A stretch of DNA of 64,000 bases from Planctomycetaceae bacterium. Its GTDB lineage: Bacteria > Planctomycetota > Planctomycetia > Pirellulales > Pirellulaceae. This document shows positions 29,190 through 37,291 of this stretch, one piece after another. A program made the translations under genes and the position numbers. The first letter of the stretch is position 1. Every line of letters starts with the position of its first letter. Under the pieces are notes generated by a model. The model had not been told where the DNA came from. It saw only the letters and a list, made by a program, of their open reading frames with translations, and searched no databases. The stretch covers positions 1-64,000 of the forward strand of contig JAJTFC010000026.1 of assembly GCA_021298315.1 (NCBI GenBank). The letters are read 5' to 3'.

Positions 29190-29593
29190 GGACGGTAGTG
29201 GTCGACTCGGATTGTTGGTTTTGTTGGACTTTGTGGATAATAACGGCTAGTACAGAGAGCTTATCGGGCGGAGCTTTCCGTCGAGTTGCGGTAAAAGGTT
29301 GTCCTTTTTGGATATCTTTCGGGGGTTGATAATTCCCCGACAAGTGATTTTTTTCGGTTTTGGGGCAGGTTTAGCCCCGAACCCCAATAAAAACGCGGGT
29401 CTGATCTGTCTGATCCGTCTGATCCGTCTGATCCGTCCTAAATACATCCAAGCGGTAGTGCAAAATTGGTACAATTCGGATGGCAATGGTTTTGATAGCA
29501 GTCCGATGGATAGGATGGATGCATAAGAAGGGCGGATCATGGATCGCTTTGGAAATCAAGTACGATCGAAATTTTTGAGATTAGAGGTCTTAC
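29190..29593. other. Intergenic gap with a 9-bp tandem repeat
   Basis: About 400 bases between divergent genes. It contains a GGGGC/GCCCC inverted pair at 29362-29378 and the tandem repeat listed next. Minus-strand open frames here encode Arg-Ile-Arg runs produced by the repeat and do not look like genes. Confidence 0.6.
29399..29438. repeat. Four tandem 9-bp units (GTCTGATCC)
   Basis: The unit GTCTGATCT at 29399-29407 is followed by three exact GTCTGATCC units (29408-29434) and a partial one. A related CTGATCCG stretch occurs at about 49150-49170 in another gap. Confidence 0.9.
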
Positions 29594-29845
29594 ATGTCGA
29601 CAACGCAAACCGCGGCTAAGGTCTTTGAAGAAATCGCTGAACTGTTTGGTTCTTGCCCAACCGATGATCAGATCTTGGACTATCGGCCCTCTGCCGAAGT
29701 AGTCCAACGGGCTTCGCACCTTCTTTCTTTGAACCGAAATGGATCAATAAATGATGAGCTAAAGCTCGAGTTGGATCACTACGAACAGGCGGAGCTCTTG
29801 ATGCGGATGGTGAAAGCGAGAATACGAGCAAGACAAGGAGGTTAA
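29594..29845 (+). CDS. Small helical protein, partner of the HNH nuclease
   Basis: An 83-residue protein from ATG 29594, with GAGGT about 6 bases upstream. It is rich in Ala, Glu and Leu and is predicted to be mostly helical (AAKVFEEIAELFGSCPTDDQ, then ELDHYEQAELLMRMVKARIR). The pattern FRPS-like DYRPSAEVVQRASHLLSLNR, with a charged tail, is one I recall from small proteins encoded next to HNH genes in cyanobacteria and Chloroflexi; this is from memory. It ends 6 bases before the HNH start, and the AAGGAGGT of the HNH gene overlaps its stop. A cognate regulator or antitoxin is possible but not shown. Confidence 0.8.
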   Translation: MSTTQTAAKVFEEIAELFGSCPTDDQILDYRPSAEVVQRASHLLSLNRNGSINDELKLELDHYEQAELLMRMVKARIRARQGG

Positions 29846-29851
29846 GAACGG

Positions 29852-30268
29852 GTGAGCGAGTATGTGCCTGCTGAACTTCGCCGACTTATTCGCGATCGCG
29901 CCGGCCATAGGTGCGAATACTGCCTCATACACCAAGACGATGCATTTCTGCCACATGAACCAGACCATATCATCGCTGTGAAACATCGTGGGGAAACTAT
30001 CGAGGGAAATCTTGCCTGGACTTGCTATGTTTGTAATCGTGCAAAGGGCAGCGACCTTGCATCGATAGATCAGACAACAGGAGAGATCGTAAGACTCTTC
30101 AACCCAAGAACTGATTCGTGGGGTGATCACTTAGAATTGATAAAAGATGGTTCCATCGAGGCAAAGACGGCAATTGGACGCGTTACCGTCGCTTTATTAT
30201 CCTTGAACCGACCGGAGCTTTTAGCCATTAGAGAATTGCTTGCAAAGTCCAGTCGAAAACCTCGTTAA
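29852..30268 (+). CDS. HNH endonuclease
   Basis: The 138-residue protein starts at GTG 29852, 9 bases after a near-consensus AAGGAGGT (29835-29842). The HNH core is complete: CEYC at 21-24, PDHIIAVKHRG at 37-47, GNLAWTC at 52-58 and CNRAKGSD at 61-68. That gives the zinc cysteines and the catalytic His and Asn residues. Single-domain HNH proteins of this size cut DNA in restriction, phage defence, homing or toxin roles. The tight coupling to the small helical protein upstream suggests the two work together. It is followed by a gap with hairpin repeats. Confidence 0.88.
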   Translation: MSEYVPAELRRLIRDRAGHRCEYCLIHQDDAFLPHEPDHIIAVKHRGETIEGNLAWTCYVCNRAKGSDLASIDQTTGEIVRLFNPRTDSWGDHLELIKDGSIEAKTAIGRVTVALLSLNRPELLAIRELLAKSSRKPR

Positions 30269-30340
30269 CCTGGTACACCTCTAAATTCATAGAAATTCAT
30301 AGAAACGGCAGAGCTATGAAATTCAATCGCAACACGGCCA

Positions 30341-30384
30341 CCCAGGGCGTTGCCCTGGGCTATCTCATCGAGCCCCGTTGGGGC
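30341..30384. repeat. Twin GTT-loop hairpins
   Basis: CCCAGGGC-GTT-GCCCTGGG (30341-30359) is an 8-bp perfect stem with a GTT loop. Twelve bases later GCCCC-GTT-GGGGC (30372-30384) is a second stem with the same loop. I have seen similar GTT-loop pairs in planctomycete intergenic repeats; that is recollection. They could also terminate the HNH transcript, but no T-tract follows. Confidence 0.75.
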
Positions 30385-30516
30385 AAGGTGTGATTGCGTG
30401 CCCTCGTGGGCTTCGTTGGTTAATCCACCATCTGCGGATTAAACAACTGCAAAAACAACCAGGCATTAGCTAGCAATAGTTCAGCCCTCTAAGCAAAAAA
30501 ATCGGGATTGCCTCAA

Positions 30517-30577
30517 ACCCTCCAGTTCCACTAAACTCCCGGCTCGATGCAGTTTTTCTAGTTCCACTAAGGAGGGT
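30517..30577 (+). promoter_or_regulatory. Possible RBS-masking stem before the YhaO-like gene
   Basis: ACCCTCC at 30517-30523 is the exact complement of GGAGGGT at 30571-30577, which holds the ribosome-binding site of the gene starting at 30583. Between them AGTTCCACTAA occurs twice (30524-30534 and 30560-30570). Pairing would hide the Shine-Dalgarno sequence. This is an inference from complementarity only. Confidence 0.4.
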
Positions 30578-30582
30578 GGTCC

Positions 30583-31851
30583 ATGGGGAAAGAATCCATT
30601 CGATTTTTGCATGCCGGTGATTTTCACTTGGAAAAACCCATGCAGGATCTGACCGACATTCCAGAACATCTCAAAGCCGCCTTGGTCGATGCGCCATGGA
30701 AGGCTGCCGAGGCTCTCTTCGAAGCCGCGATCGTTGAAAACGTCGACTTTGTCCTTCTGACTGGCGATCTACTGAATCCGATCTCCACGGGAGCCGCAGG
30801 CCCAGCGTTTTTGCTCGAGCAATTCGAACGGCTCGCCCAACGAAACATCTTGGTCTACTGGGCCGGCGGCAGTGTCGACGAGCCAGATCGTTGGCCCGAA
30901 GCGGTTTCGCTCCCAGCGAATGTTCATTATTTTTCAAAAAAACAAGTCGAGAGCGTTGTATTTCGACGCAACGGCTCGGCACTGGCCACCATTCTCGGTC
31001 GTTCGAGCGATGGCCGCGAATCGATTCGTTCGGCCGAATACCAGTGCGATGCCGATGGGACTTATGTGATCGCGCTGGCTCACGGCAACGCCGATCGCGA
31101 TTCGCTCTTGAGTGAACGGATCGACTTCTGGGCGCTTGGCAACGATCACAATCGCAAGACGCTCCATGGCGAGGCTCCCCACATGCGTGTGTGTGGTTCG
31201 ACCCAAGGCCGTGGGTTTAACGAAGAGGGTGCCCATGGTTTTTGGACCGTCGAGGTCGACGGCACGCACGACGCTCAAATCACCACAACCGATGTGGATT
31301 ACTTTCGCTACATCACTCAGACGCTCGATGTCGAGGATCTTGCGATGGGCCGCGACATGCGCGAACTCATGAGCAAGCGGATTTCAAGGCTTCAAAGCGA
31401 GCATGGGACTCGGCATTTGATCGTTCGCTGGCGCGTCGAGTTGGATCTGGAGAATGCCGCGATGGTAGGCCCTGAGGCGATCGATGAGATTCTCGGTTGG
31501 CTCCGACGCGAGTACAGCCATGGCGCATGCAGCGTTTGGTCGACGGAAATCGAAATCCTCTCTCCGAAATCCTACCCGGCAAAATGGCAGGAAGAGGACA
31601 CGATCTTGGGTGACTTCTTGAGGACTTCTCAAGAGCATCGCAAATCGCTTGGCCAGCACCTGAACCTTAAACCTCTTTTGGAATCGGAAACGCTAGGCAC
31701 CGCAACTTGGCAACAGTTGCTTATCGATGAGACCCCGAGTGTGACCAGCAGTGCACTGGATCGTGCAACGCTTCTAGGTGTGGACATGCTCAGGGGGCAT
31801 AAAGTGGATTTGATCGCTCCTACCAGGAGATTCGGAGGGACCCGAGGATGA
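30583..31851 (+). CDS. YhaO/SbcD-like phosphoesterase with degenerate active site
   Basis: The 422-residue protein has a calcineurin-like fold: RFLHAGDFHLEKP with D13 and H15, and LLTGDLLN with D62. The downstream gene encodes a YhaN-like ATPase and overlaps it by four bases (ATGA), which marks an SbcCD-like pair. Several metal and catalytic positions are changed: where Mre11/SbcD proteins have GNHD the sequence is GGSVDEPD (95-102), and the GHxH motif is GNDH (186-189). AHGN at 166-169 remains. Nuclease activity may therefore be altered or absent. The start follows GGAGGG by 6 bases. Confidence 0.85.
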   Translation: MGKESIRFLHAGDFHLEKPMQDLTDIPEHLKAALVDAPWKAAEALFEAAIVENVDFVLLTGDLLNPISTGAAGPAFLLEQFERLAQRNILVYWAGGSVDEPDRWPEAVSLPANVHYFSKKQVESVVFRRNGSALATILGRSSDGRESIRSAEYQCDADGTYVIALAHGNADRDSLLSERIDFWALGNDHNRKTLHGEAPHMRVCGSTQGRGFNEEGAHGFWTVEVDGTHDAQITTTDVDYFRYITQTLDVEDLAMGRDMRELMSKRISRLQSEHGTRHLIVRWRVELDLENAAMVGPEAIDEILGWLRREYSHGACSVWSTEIEILSPKSYPAKWQEEDTILGDFLRTSQEHRKSLGQHLNLKPLLESETLGTATWQQLLIDETPSVTSSALDRATLLGVDMLRGHKVDLIAPTRRFGGTRG

Positions 31852-34800
31852 AAATTCGCGACGTACAGATCGATGGATTCGGAGTTTGGAGTGGCCTGAG
31901 CGTCGATTCGATGCCCGAAGGCATGACGGTCTTCTACGGGCCGAACGAAGCTGGCAAAACGACCCTGATGAACTTTCTGCGCACGATGTTCTACGGTTTT
32001 ACCCCAGAGCGTCGGGCTCGGTATCTGCCCCCCGTTCACGGTGGCAAACCCGGTGGTGCGATGCGAGTGACCGGCCCTGGCGGTGGCTATGAGATTGCAC
32101 GTCGCGCTACGCTCAACGATGCGAGTGTCTTTGGTCAACTGACCGTGACGAGCTCTGATGGGATCACCCAAGGCCAACATCGCCTCACGTCTCTGCTTGG
32201 GAACGTCGACGAATCGATTTTTACGAATGTCTTTGCAATCGGGCTGCGAGAACTCCAAGAGCTCAGCACGCTTGATGACACGGCTGCAGCCGACGAGCTT
32301 TACAAACTCTCCAGCGGCTTGGATCGGGTCTCCTTAGTCGATGTGATTCGTCAATTGCGTACGGCCCGCTCGACGATCGCTTCGGCCTCGGATGAAAACG
32401 CACAACTCCAATCCATGCTTGCCAAACGAGAGAAACTCAGGGATGAGATCGAGCAACTGACGTTGCGAGGCCGACGTTGGGGTGAATTGGCCTCGGTCCG
32501 CCGCAACCAACAAAATGAGATCGAAGAGCTCAAGCAACGGATCGAGCAATGGGAACTGGAAGCCAAAACAGTCGAGACGGCGATCCAAGTCCGCGAGCCT
32601 TGGCAACAACGGGATTCTCTTCGTGAGAAACTCCTGACACTGCACGCTAGAACCGATGTGCACGAGGAGTCCAAGACCAAGCTTCTAGAGCTGCAATCGC
32701 AGATCGATCAAAAACGCCAACAGATCCAATCGATGCTCCAGGAGCGTCAAACGCTCCGCAAGCGTGCATTGGACTTGCCGCTGAACCGAAATATTCTCGG
32801 ACTTGCTAGCAAGATCGAATCGGCAAGCGAACAGGGGCCTTGGATCACACAACTGCAGAAACAAATCCAAAGGCTTGAGTCTGAGTACAAACAAACTCAA
32901 GAGCAACTGGTCGAAGATGCCAAACGACTCGGACTGAGCGACTCTGACCAAGAAGCACTACTGAATGATCGGCGGTTGTCGAGCTTGCCAGACCTGAGCC
33001 GCCCGGCGATCAGTCAGCTTGCAGGCCCAGCGCGCGATGTGCGGATGCAGCAAATCAGGCTCAAGCAAGCCAAAGAGCGTGTCGAGAGCGAGAAGAAAGA
33101 AATCGAGCGATTGCAAAGCGAAATTTCGGGGTTTCTCGAGACTCGCGATTCGGAAGACCTGCAGGCTTCGATTCAGCAGGCCAGCGAGCGGATTGCGTCG
33201 ATTCGGAAATTCCAACAAGTCGACGAGCGATTGCAAAAACTCGGTGTTCATCGAGAGGAACTCGAAGGCGAAACGATCGACCTGGAAAGCGATGATGGAT
33301 TTTCTTGGGAGCGAGTGATCATGCTCGCGATCCCATTCTTCATCGGTGCATTCATGCTCATCTCGGGCTTGAACAACTTCTTCGGGTGGTACAACAACGC
33401 CAATATGCCTGCGACGGCAAGGGCTTTGCAGTTGCAGTCGACCGATACGCAAAACACCGGCGTGCTCATGACGGTGCTCGGAATGATCATTCTCGTTGCG
33501 ACTTACCTCTGGTGGAAGTCGATGGAAAAGGGGATGGAAGGCGAATTGACCGATGTCGAAACACAGCTCGATACGCTGGTATCTCAGATCCGAAAGACCG
33601 AGCATGAGAAGCAAGAACTCGTCGGTGCGCTGCCCGAACCGAATGCTTCGATCGACCAGCAACTGCGTCAAGCCGAACATGAGCTGAGCGAATGCGAGTC
33701 GTATCTACCTATCTACCACAATCAAGCCGCAGCGAAGGCTCGCTACAACACCGCACGCAAACAAGCCTCGGACGCAGCCCAAGGGCTCAAGTCCGCACGG
33801 ATCGCTTGGAAGAAAACCCTGCATCAACTCGGGCTTGCCGAATCGCTCTCACCTAAGAGTCTTCGAATCCTGGCCGAGGGCTATGAGTCGCTGCTGATTA
33901 CGCGTAAAAAACTCACCACCCAATCTGACGAACTTTCGCAGCGTCGTATCGAACTTACGAGCACCCTTCAGAAGCTCGACGCGCTCCATACACAGATGCA
34001 AGTTGCGTTGGCATCGCCGGTTGGTGATTCGCAACTTGTACGCAAGGAAACTTCGTCATCGAAAGAAACTGCCAGGGAAGCGTTGGCTTTCAAGTCCAGC
34101 GATCTGTCGGTGGAAGTTCCGCAGCAACGCTTGCAGCAATTGATAACCACCTTGGCTCAGCAAAAGCAGTATTTGACGCAGCGCAAGGATCTGAAGCTTC
34201 AGGATGAAGAGTTGTCCAAGAAGCACAAAGGCCTTCGGCGATCGGTCGAGCGACTCATCAGCTCGCGTCAGAGCTATCTGGCTGAGATCGGTGTTGAGTC
34301 GCTCGAACAACTCGAAGCGCTCTTGAGCCGCAAGCAGCAACACCAGCAACTCGAGAATGAAATCGCTGGGCTCGACCAGCGGATCCGAACGACGCTTGGA
34401 AGCCATGTATCCTACGATGCGATTGAGCGTATGCTTCAAAACACTCCCGCTCACGAACTGGAGAAACGCTGGGAAACACTCACTACCCGTGTCGCAGGAG
34501 CCGAGGAACGGATCGGACAATTGCAACTGCGGCAAGGCGAGATCAACCAAGAGATGAAAACGCTCGCCGGAGACCGTCGCTTGGCAGAGGCCAAGCTCGA
34601 GCTTTCGAGCCTCGAACGGCAAATCGATCTTTGTGCCGATCATTGGCGAACACTTGGATTTACCACCTGCATGCTCGAAAAAGTGTGTGAGATTTACGAG
34701 AGCGAAAGGCAACCCGAGACACTGCGTGAAGCTTCGGCGTTCCTCAAGCAATTGACCGAGGGCAAGTATGTTCGCGTCTGGACGCCGTTGGGTAAGAATG

Positions 34801-35534
34801 CGCTACGGATCGATAACGACAAGGGGCAGAGCTTGCCATTGGAGGTTCTAAGCCGTGGGACACGCGAAGCGGTTTTCATCGCCCTGCGATTGTCCTTAGC
34901 AGCAGCTTATTCCCGTCGCGGTGCAACCCTTCCGTTGGTTTTGGACGATGTGCTTGTGAATTTCGATACGATTCGTGCGACCAGTGCGGCCAAGGTGTTG
35001 CGAGATTTCGCAGCCTTGGGACATCAGGTCGTGATGTTTACGTGCCATGAGCATATCATGCGTATGTTCGATTCGATCGGAGTCCAGGTTCGAGTTTTGC
35101 CTGTGCAAGGTCAGGCCGGAGTTGCCGAGATCTATCGCCCAGATGCAATTCAAGCGAAGATCACCGAAAGGATGGCCGAGCCTCCTGCGCTGCTGATCGA
35201 TGTCCCTGAGGTCAAAGCTCAAGAGCCCGATCCAATTGTTTTGCCTGCAAGAACGCGAGTGCTTGCACCGAAGTCCGAACCACAGTCAGTCCCCGCGATC
35301 CAATTGGTCGCGGAGGAAACAAGCGTCGAATCCATGCCGCTATGGTTCGAGCACGAGTGGATTGATTCGGATGATTTGTCGAATGCGGAGCCTGCAGCAA
35401 GCGAATTTGCACTGGCCGATTCGACGGAGAATTTTAATCGGATTTGGACCCAATCGGAGAATTTGCCGATGCCCATGCCGACAGACTCTGTGGGTTTGGA
35501 TGGTTGGTGGGAGGACTATGCGGCTCAGAGTTAA
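31848..35534 (+). CDS. YhaN-like AAA/SMC-type ATPase with membrane segments
   Basis: A 1228-residue ATPase of the Rad50/SbcC type. Walker A is GPNEAGKTT at 31-39. Long coiled-coil arms follow (about residues 180-480 and 560-960). In place of a zinc hook there are two hydrophobic helices near 485-507 (MLAIPFFIGAFMLISG) and 537-556 (VLMTVLGMIILVATYLWW). The signature LSRGTREAVFIALRLSLA is near 1001 and Walker B LPLVLDDVLVNFD near 1027. A C-terminal extension of about 130 residues is Glu/Pro/Ser-rich. YhaN relatives differ from SbcC in having this membrane hairpin. It is translated from the overlapping ATGA and should act with the YhaO-like protein at the membrane. Confidence 0.88.
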   Translation: MKIRDVQIDGFGVWSGLSVDSMPEGMTVFYGPNEAGKTTLMNFLRTMFYGFTPERRARYLPPVHGGKPGGAMRVTGPGGGYEIARRATLNDASVFGQLTVTSSDGITQGQHRLTSLLGNVDESIFTNVFAIGLRELQELSTLDDTAAADELYKLSSGLDRVSLVDVIRQLRTARSTIASASDENAQLQSMLAKREKLRDEIEQLTLRGRRWGELASVRRNQQNEIEELKQRIEQWELEAKTVETAIQVREPWQQRDSLREKLLTLHARTDVHEESKTKLLELQSQIDQKRQQIQSMLQERQTLRKRALDLPLNRNILGLASKIESASEQGPWITQLQKQIQRLESEYKQTQEQLVEDAKRLGLSDSDQEALLNDRRLSSLPDLSRPAISQLAGPARDVRMQQIRLKQAKERVESEKKEIERLQSEISGFLETRDSEDLQASIQQASERIASIRKFQQVDERLQKLGVHREELEGETIDLESDDGFSWERVIMLAIPFFIGAFMLISGLNNFFGWYNNANMPATARALQLQSTDTQNTGVLMTVLGMIILVATYLWWKSMEKGMEGELTDVETQLDTLVSQIRKTEHEKQELVGALPEPNASIDQQLRQAEHELSECESYLPIYHNQAAAKARYNTARKQASDAAQGLKSARIAWKKTLHQLGLAESLSPKSLRILAEGYESLLITRKKLTTQSDELSQRRIELTSTLQKLDALHTQMQVALASPVGDSQLVRKETSSSKETAREALAFKSSDLSVEVPQQRLQQLITTLAQQKQYLTQRKDLKLQDEELSKKHKGLRRSVERLISSRQSYLAEIGVESLEQLEALLSRKQQHQQLENEIAGLDQRIRTTLGSHVSYDAIERMLQNTPAHELEKRWETLTTRVAGAEERIGQLQLRQGEINQEMKTLAGDRRLAEAKLELSSLERQIDLCADHWRTLGFTTCMLEKVCEIYESERQPETLREASAFLKQLTEGKYVRVWTPLGKNALRIDNDKGQSLPLEVLSRGTREAVFIALRLSLAAAYSRRGATLPLVLDDVLVNFDTIRATSAAKVLRDFAALGHQVVMFTCHEHIMRMFDSIGVQVRVLPVQGQAGVAEIYRPDAIQAKITERMAEPPALLIDVPEVKAQEPDPIVLPARTRVLAPKSEPQSVPAIQLVAEETSVESMPLWFEHEWIDSDDLSNAEPAASEFALADSTENFNRIWTQSENLPMPMPTDSVGLDGWWEDYAAQS

Positions 35535-35588
35535 GGCTCAACTCTCGATCATGCGCAAGCCGCTGATGCTCTTCCAGAGATTCTCGAT

Positions 35589-35626
35589 GTGATCTCACTG
35601 GAAACAGGAACCTGTTTCCATATCAC
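35589..35626. terminator. Large palindrome between convergent genes
   Basis: TGGAAACAGG-AA-CCTGTTTCCA (35599-35620) is a perfect 10-bp inverted repeat, framed by GTGAT (35589-35593) and ATCAC (35622-35626). It lies between the convergent YhaN-like and M48 genes. There is no T-tract, so it may be a bidirectional transcript end or a protein-binding site. Confidence 0.5.
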
Positions 35627-35663
35627 CCATGTGTTCGTTGGGACTAGAAAAGCATCTCGGTTC

Positions 35664-37160
35664 TTAACTCGCTTTATGGTTGAGGATTTCATCGACCTGA
35701 AACGAATCGATTTGATACTCTTGATACTTTGCAATCAATTCATCGAGAGTGATTTTTCTTTCGATTAGTTCTTTTATCCATTCGAAAGGTTCCACGCGAT
35801 CTCCATGGCCTGTTTGAACGAAGGGTGCTTGTCCTATCGGATTTTGGACGCTGCCACCGCGCAGGTATAGAGCAAGGATCGAAAGGGTGCCGACGATCTG
35901 CGAGGCAAGAGAGCGTTTGTTATCATCGTCGGTGATGTGAGGCAAAATCTCGGGATTGATCAGCTCGCTGCACCTTTGAGGATTACTGAGTTTCTGTGCG
36001 GCTTGTTCAAGCGTTAAGCCTTGAAGATTTCCGCCGAGGTCCTTGATGGTTTGGAAATAGTTGGGGATCAGAACGCGCTCGACGGTATCTGTCCACCGAA
36101 TCGCTTCAGGTGCACTGACCTTGAGCGTTTTTGCCATATGATCGATCATCTGTTTCTCAAGTCCATCGACATCACGGATCCAGTCGATGGCCGGAGGATC
36201 GATAGCCGTTGATCGTGGACCATTGACTTGGTTTATGGCTGCGAGTCGTTCTTTGAGGGCTGGGTGAGAATCATAGATATCACTCTTAGATTCCTCCATC
36301 GCTTGCTTGAGGGTTTCCTCGACGATCGTTTTGACCATGGGTGCTTGAGCGTATTCGCGAAAGCCTTGGGCCATCGGTGGTCGATAGCCTCGCTCGAGGG
36401 CAGGGGAGTACTCACTTTGCCAATATCCCTCGAAGGCTAAGGCTTGCGAGTGCACGACCTTGAGCGCATCGCCTATGGGTTGAGGTCCAACGATTTTTGC
36501 AGCCAGCGCGTCGGCGGTGAATTCCTGTTGCCGAGAGACTTTTTGAGTCAAACGCAAAAAGAGTTTCAAGTACATTGCGAAGGGCAGGTACAGGATGGAT
36601 GATCCGCTTGAGGCAAGATTTTCAACGGTACGGACGATCGCCGAGCGGGTCACGTAAAGCCACGGGCCGAGTTTGGTATCTCCTCCGTGGTAGTGACCGA
36701 ATTCATGGGCCAGAACCCCTCGAAGTTGTTGAGCCGAAAGAACCTGCATCAATGGGATACCGATACCCATGATGCGGCGACTCCCGAGCCCCATGATTCC
36801 ACCGCGATTGGCAACCCAGGCATTCATTTCAGGAAGAGCATAAACCTCCGCCGGCATGGCTTGATCTGTGCTCTGGGCGATACTTTGGAGTTGTTTAAAA
36901 AGTTCGGGTTGATCCTTTTCGGTCAAGCGAGGTCCTGGTGCGATGAAACGATCCCAGCGAGGCATGACCGACCAGAGAATCATGCAACCACCGATGAGCG
37001 AAAGGATCGCAAGCTTTAAGTGAATACGGTTGGCGAAAACCGCCATTCCTATCGGCAGGAAAATCAGCGCACCTGCAAGAGCTAAGGCAAGCGTATAAAA
37101 ACAGACCATCAGGATCAGGGCAAGAACGATGCGTCCTGCGAAAGACGATTTATCGTGCAT
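35664..37160 (-). CDS. M48-family membrane metalloprotease
   Basis: The 498-residue protein has two N-terminal membrane segments (about 10-33 and 45-66), then an M48 peptidase domain with zinc site HEFGH near 151-155 and the third ligand in QQEFTADALAAK about 65 residues later. HtpX-like members degrade misfolded membrane proteins. The C-terminal 200 residues (for example NLQGLTLEQAAQKLSNPQRC) are not part of the basic M48 domain, and its role is unknown. Start is ATG 37160. The gene stands alone between the YhaN-like and serA genes. Confidence 0.9.
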   Translation of the reverse strand: MHDKSSFAGRIVLALILMVCFYTLALALAGALIFLPIGMAVFANRIHLKLAILSLIGGCMILWSVMPRWDRFIAPGPRLTEKDQPELFKQLQSIAQSTDQAMPAEVYALPEMNAWVANRGGIMGLGSRRIMGIGIPLMQVLSAQQLRGVLAHEFGHYHGGDTKLGPWLYVTRSAIVRTVENLASSGSSILYLPFAMYLKLFLRLTQKVSRQQEFTADALAAKIVGPQPIGDALKVVHSQALAFEGYWQSEYSPALERGYRPPMAQGFREYAQAPMVKTIVEETLKQAMEESKSDIYDSHPALKERLAAINQVNGPRSTAIDPPAIDWIRDVDGLEKQMIDHMAKTLKVSAPEAIRWTDTVERVLIPNYFQTIKDLGGNLQGLTLEQAAQKLSNPQRCSELINPEILPHITDDDNKRSLASQIVGTLSILALYLRGGSVQNPIGQAPFVQTGHGDRVEPFEWIKELIERKITLDELIAKYQEYQIDSFQVDEILNHKAS

Positions 37161-37291
37161 GGCGTGCTCGATGAAGAAAAGTAGTGGGGGATAAGAGCCG
37201 CTGGGCTAAGCAGTCATTATAGCACACGCCCATAGGTTCGTGTGCAAATTGCTCGATCCGCTCAGGATCCGGCCACTTGGGATCCGGCCCG

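Noticed and set aside
29247-29540. 97-codon minus-strand frame with Arg-Ile-Arg repeats
   Set aside because: The repeated residues come directly from the 9-bp tandem DNA repeat. There is no ribosome-binding site and the composition is not protein-like.
30341-30384. CRISPR-like array
   Set aside because: Only two different stems with a shared three-base loop, no repeated unit of 25-40 bases and no cas gene in the window.
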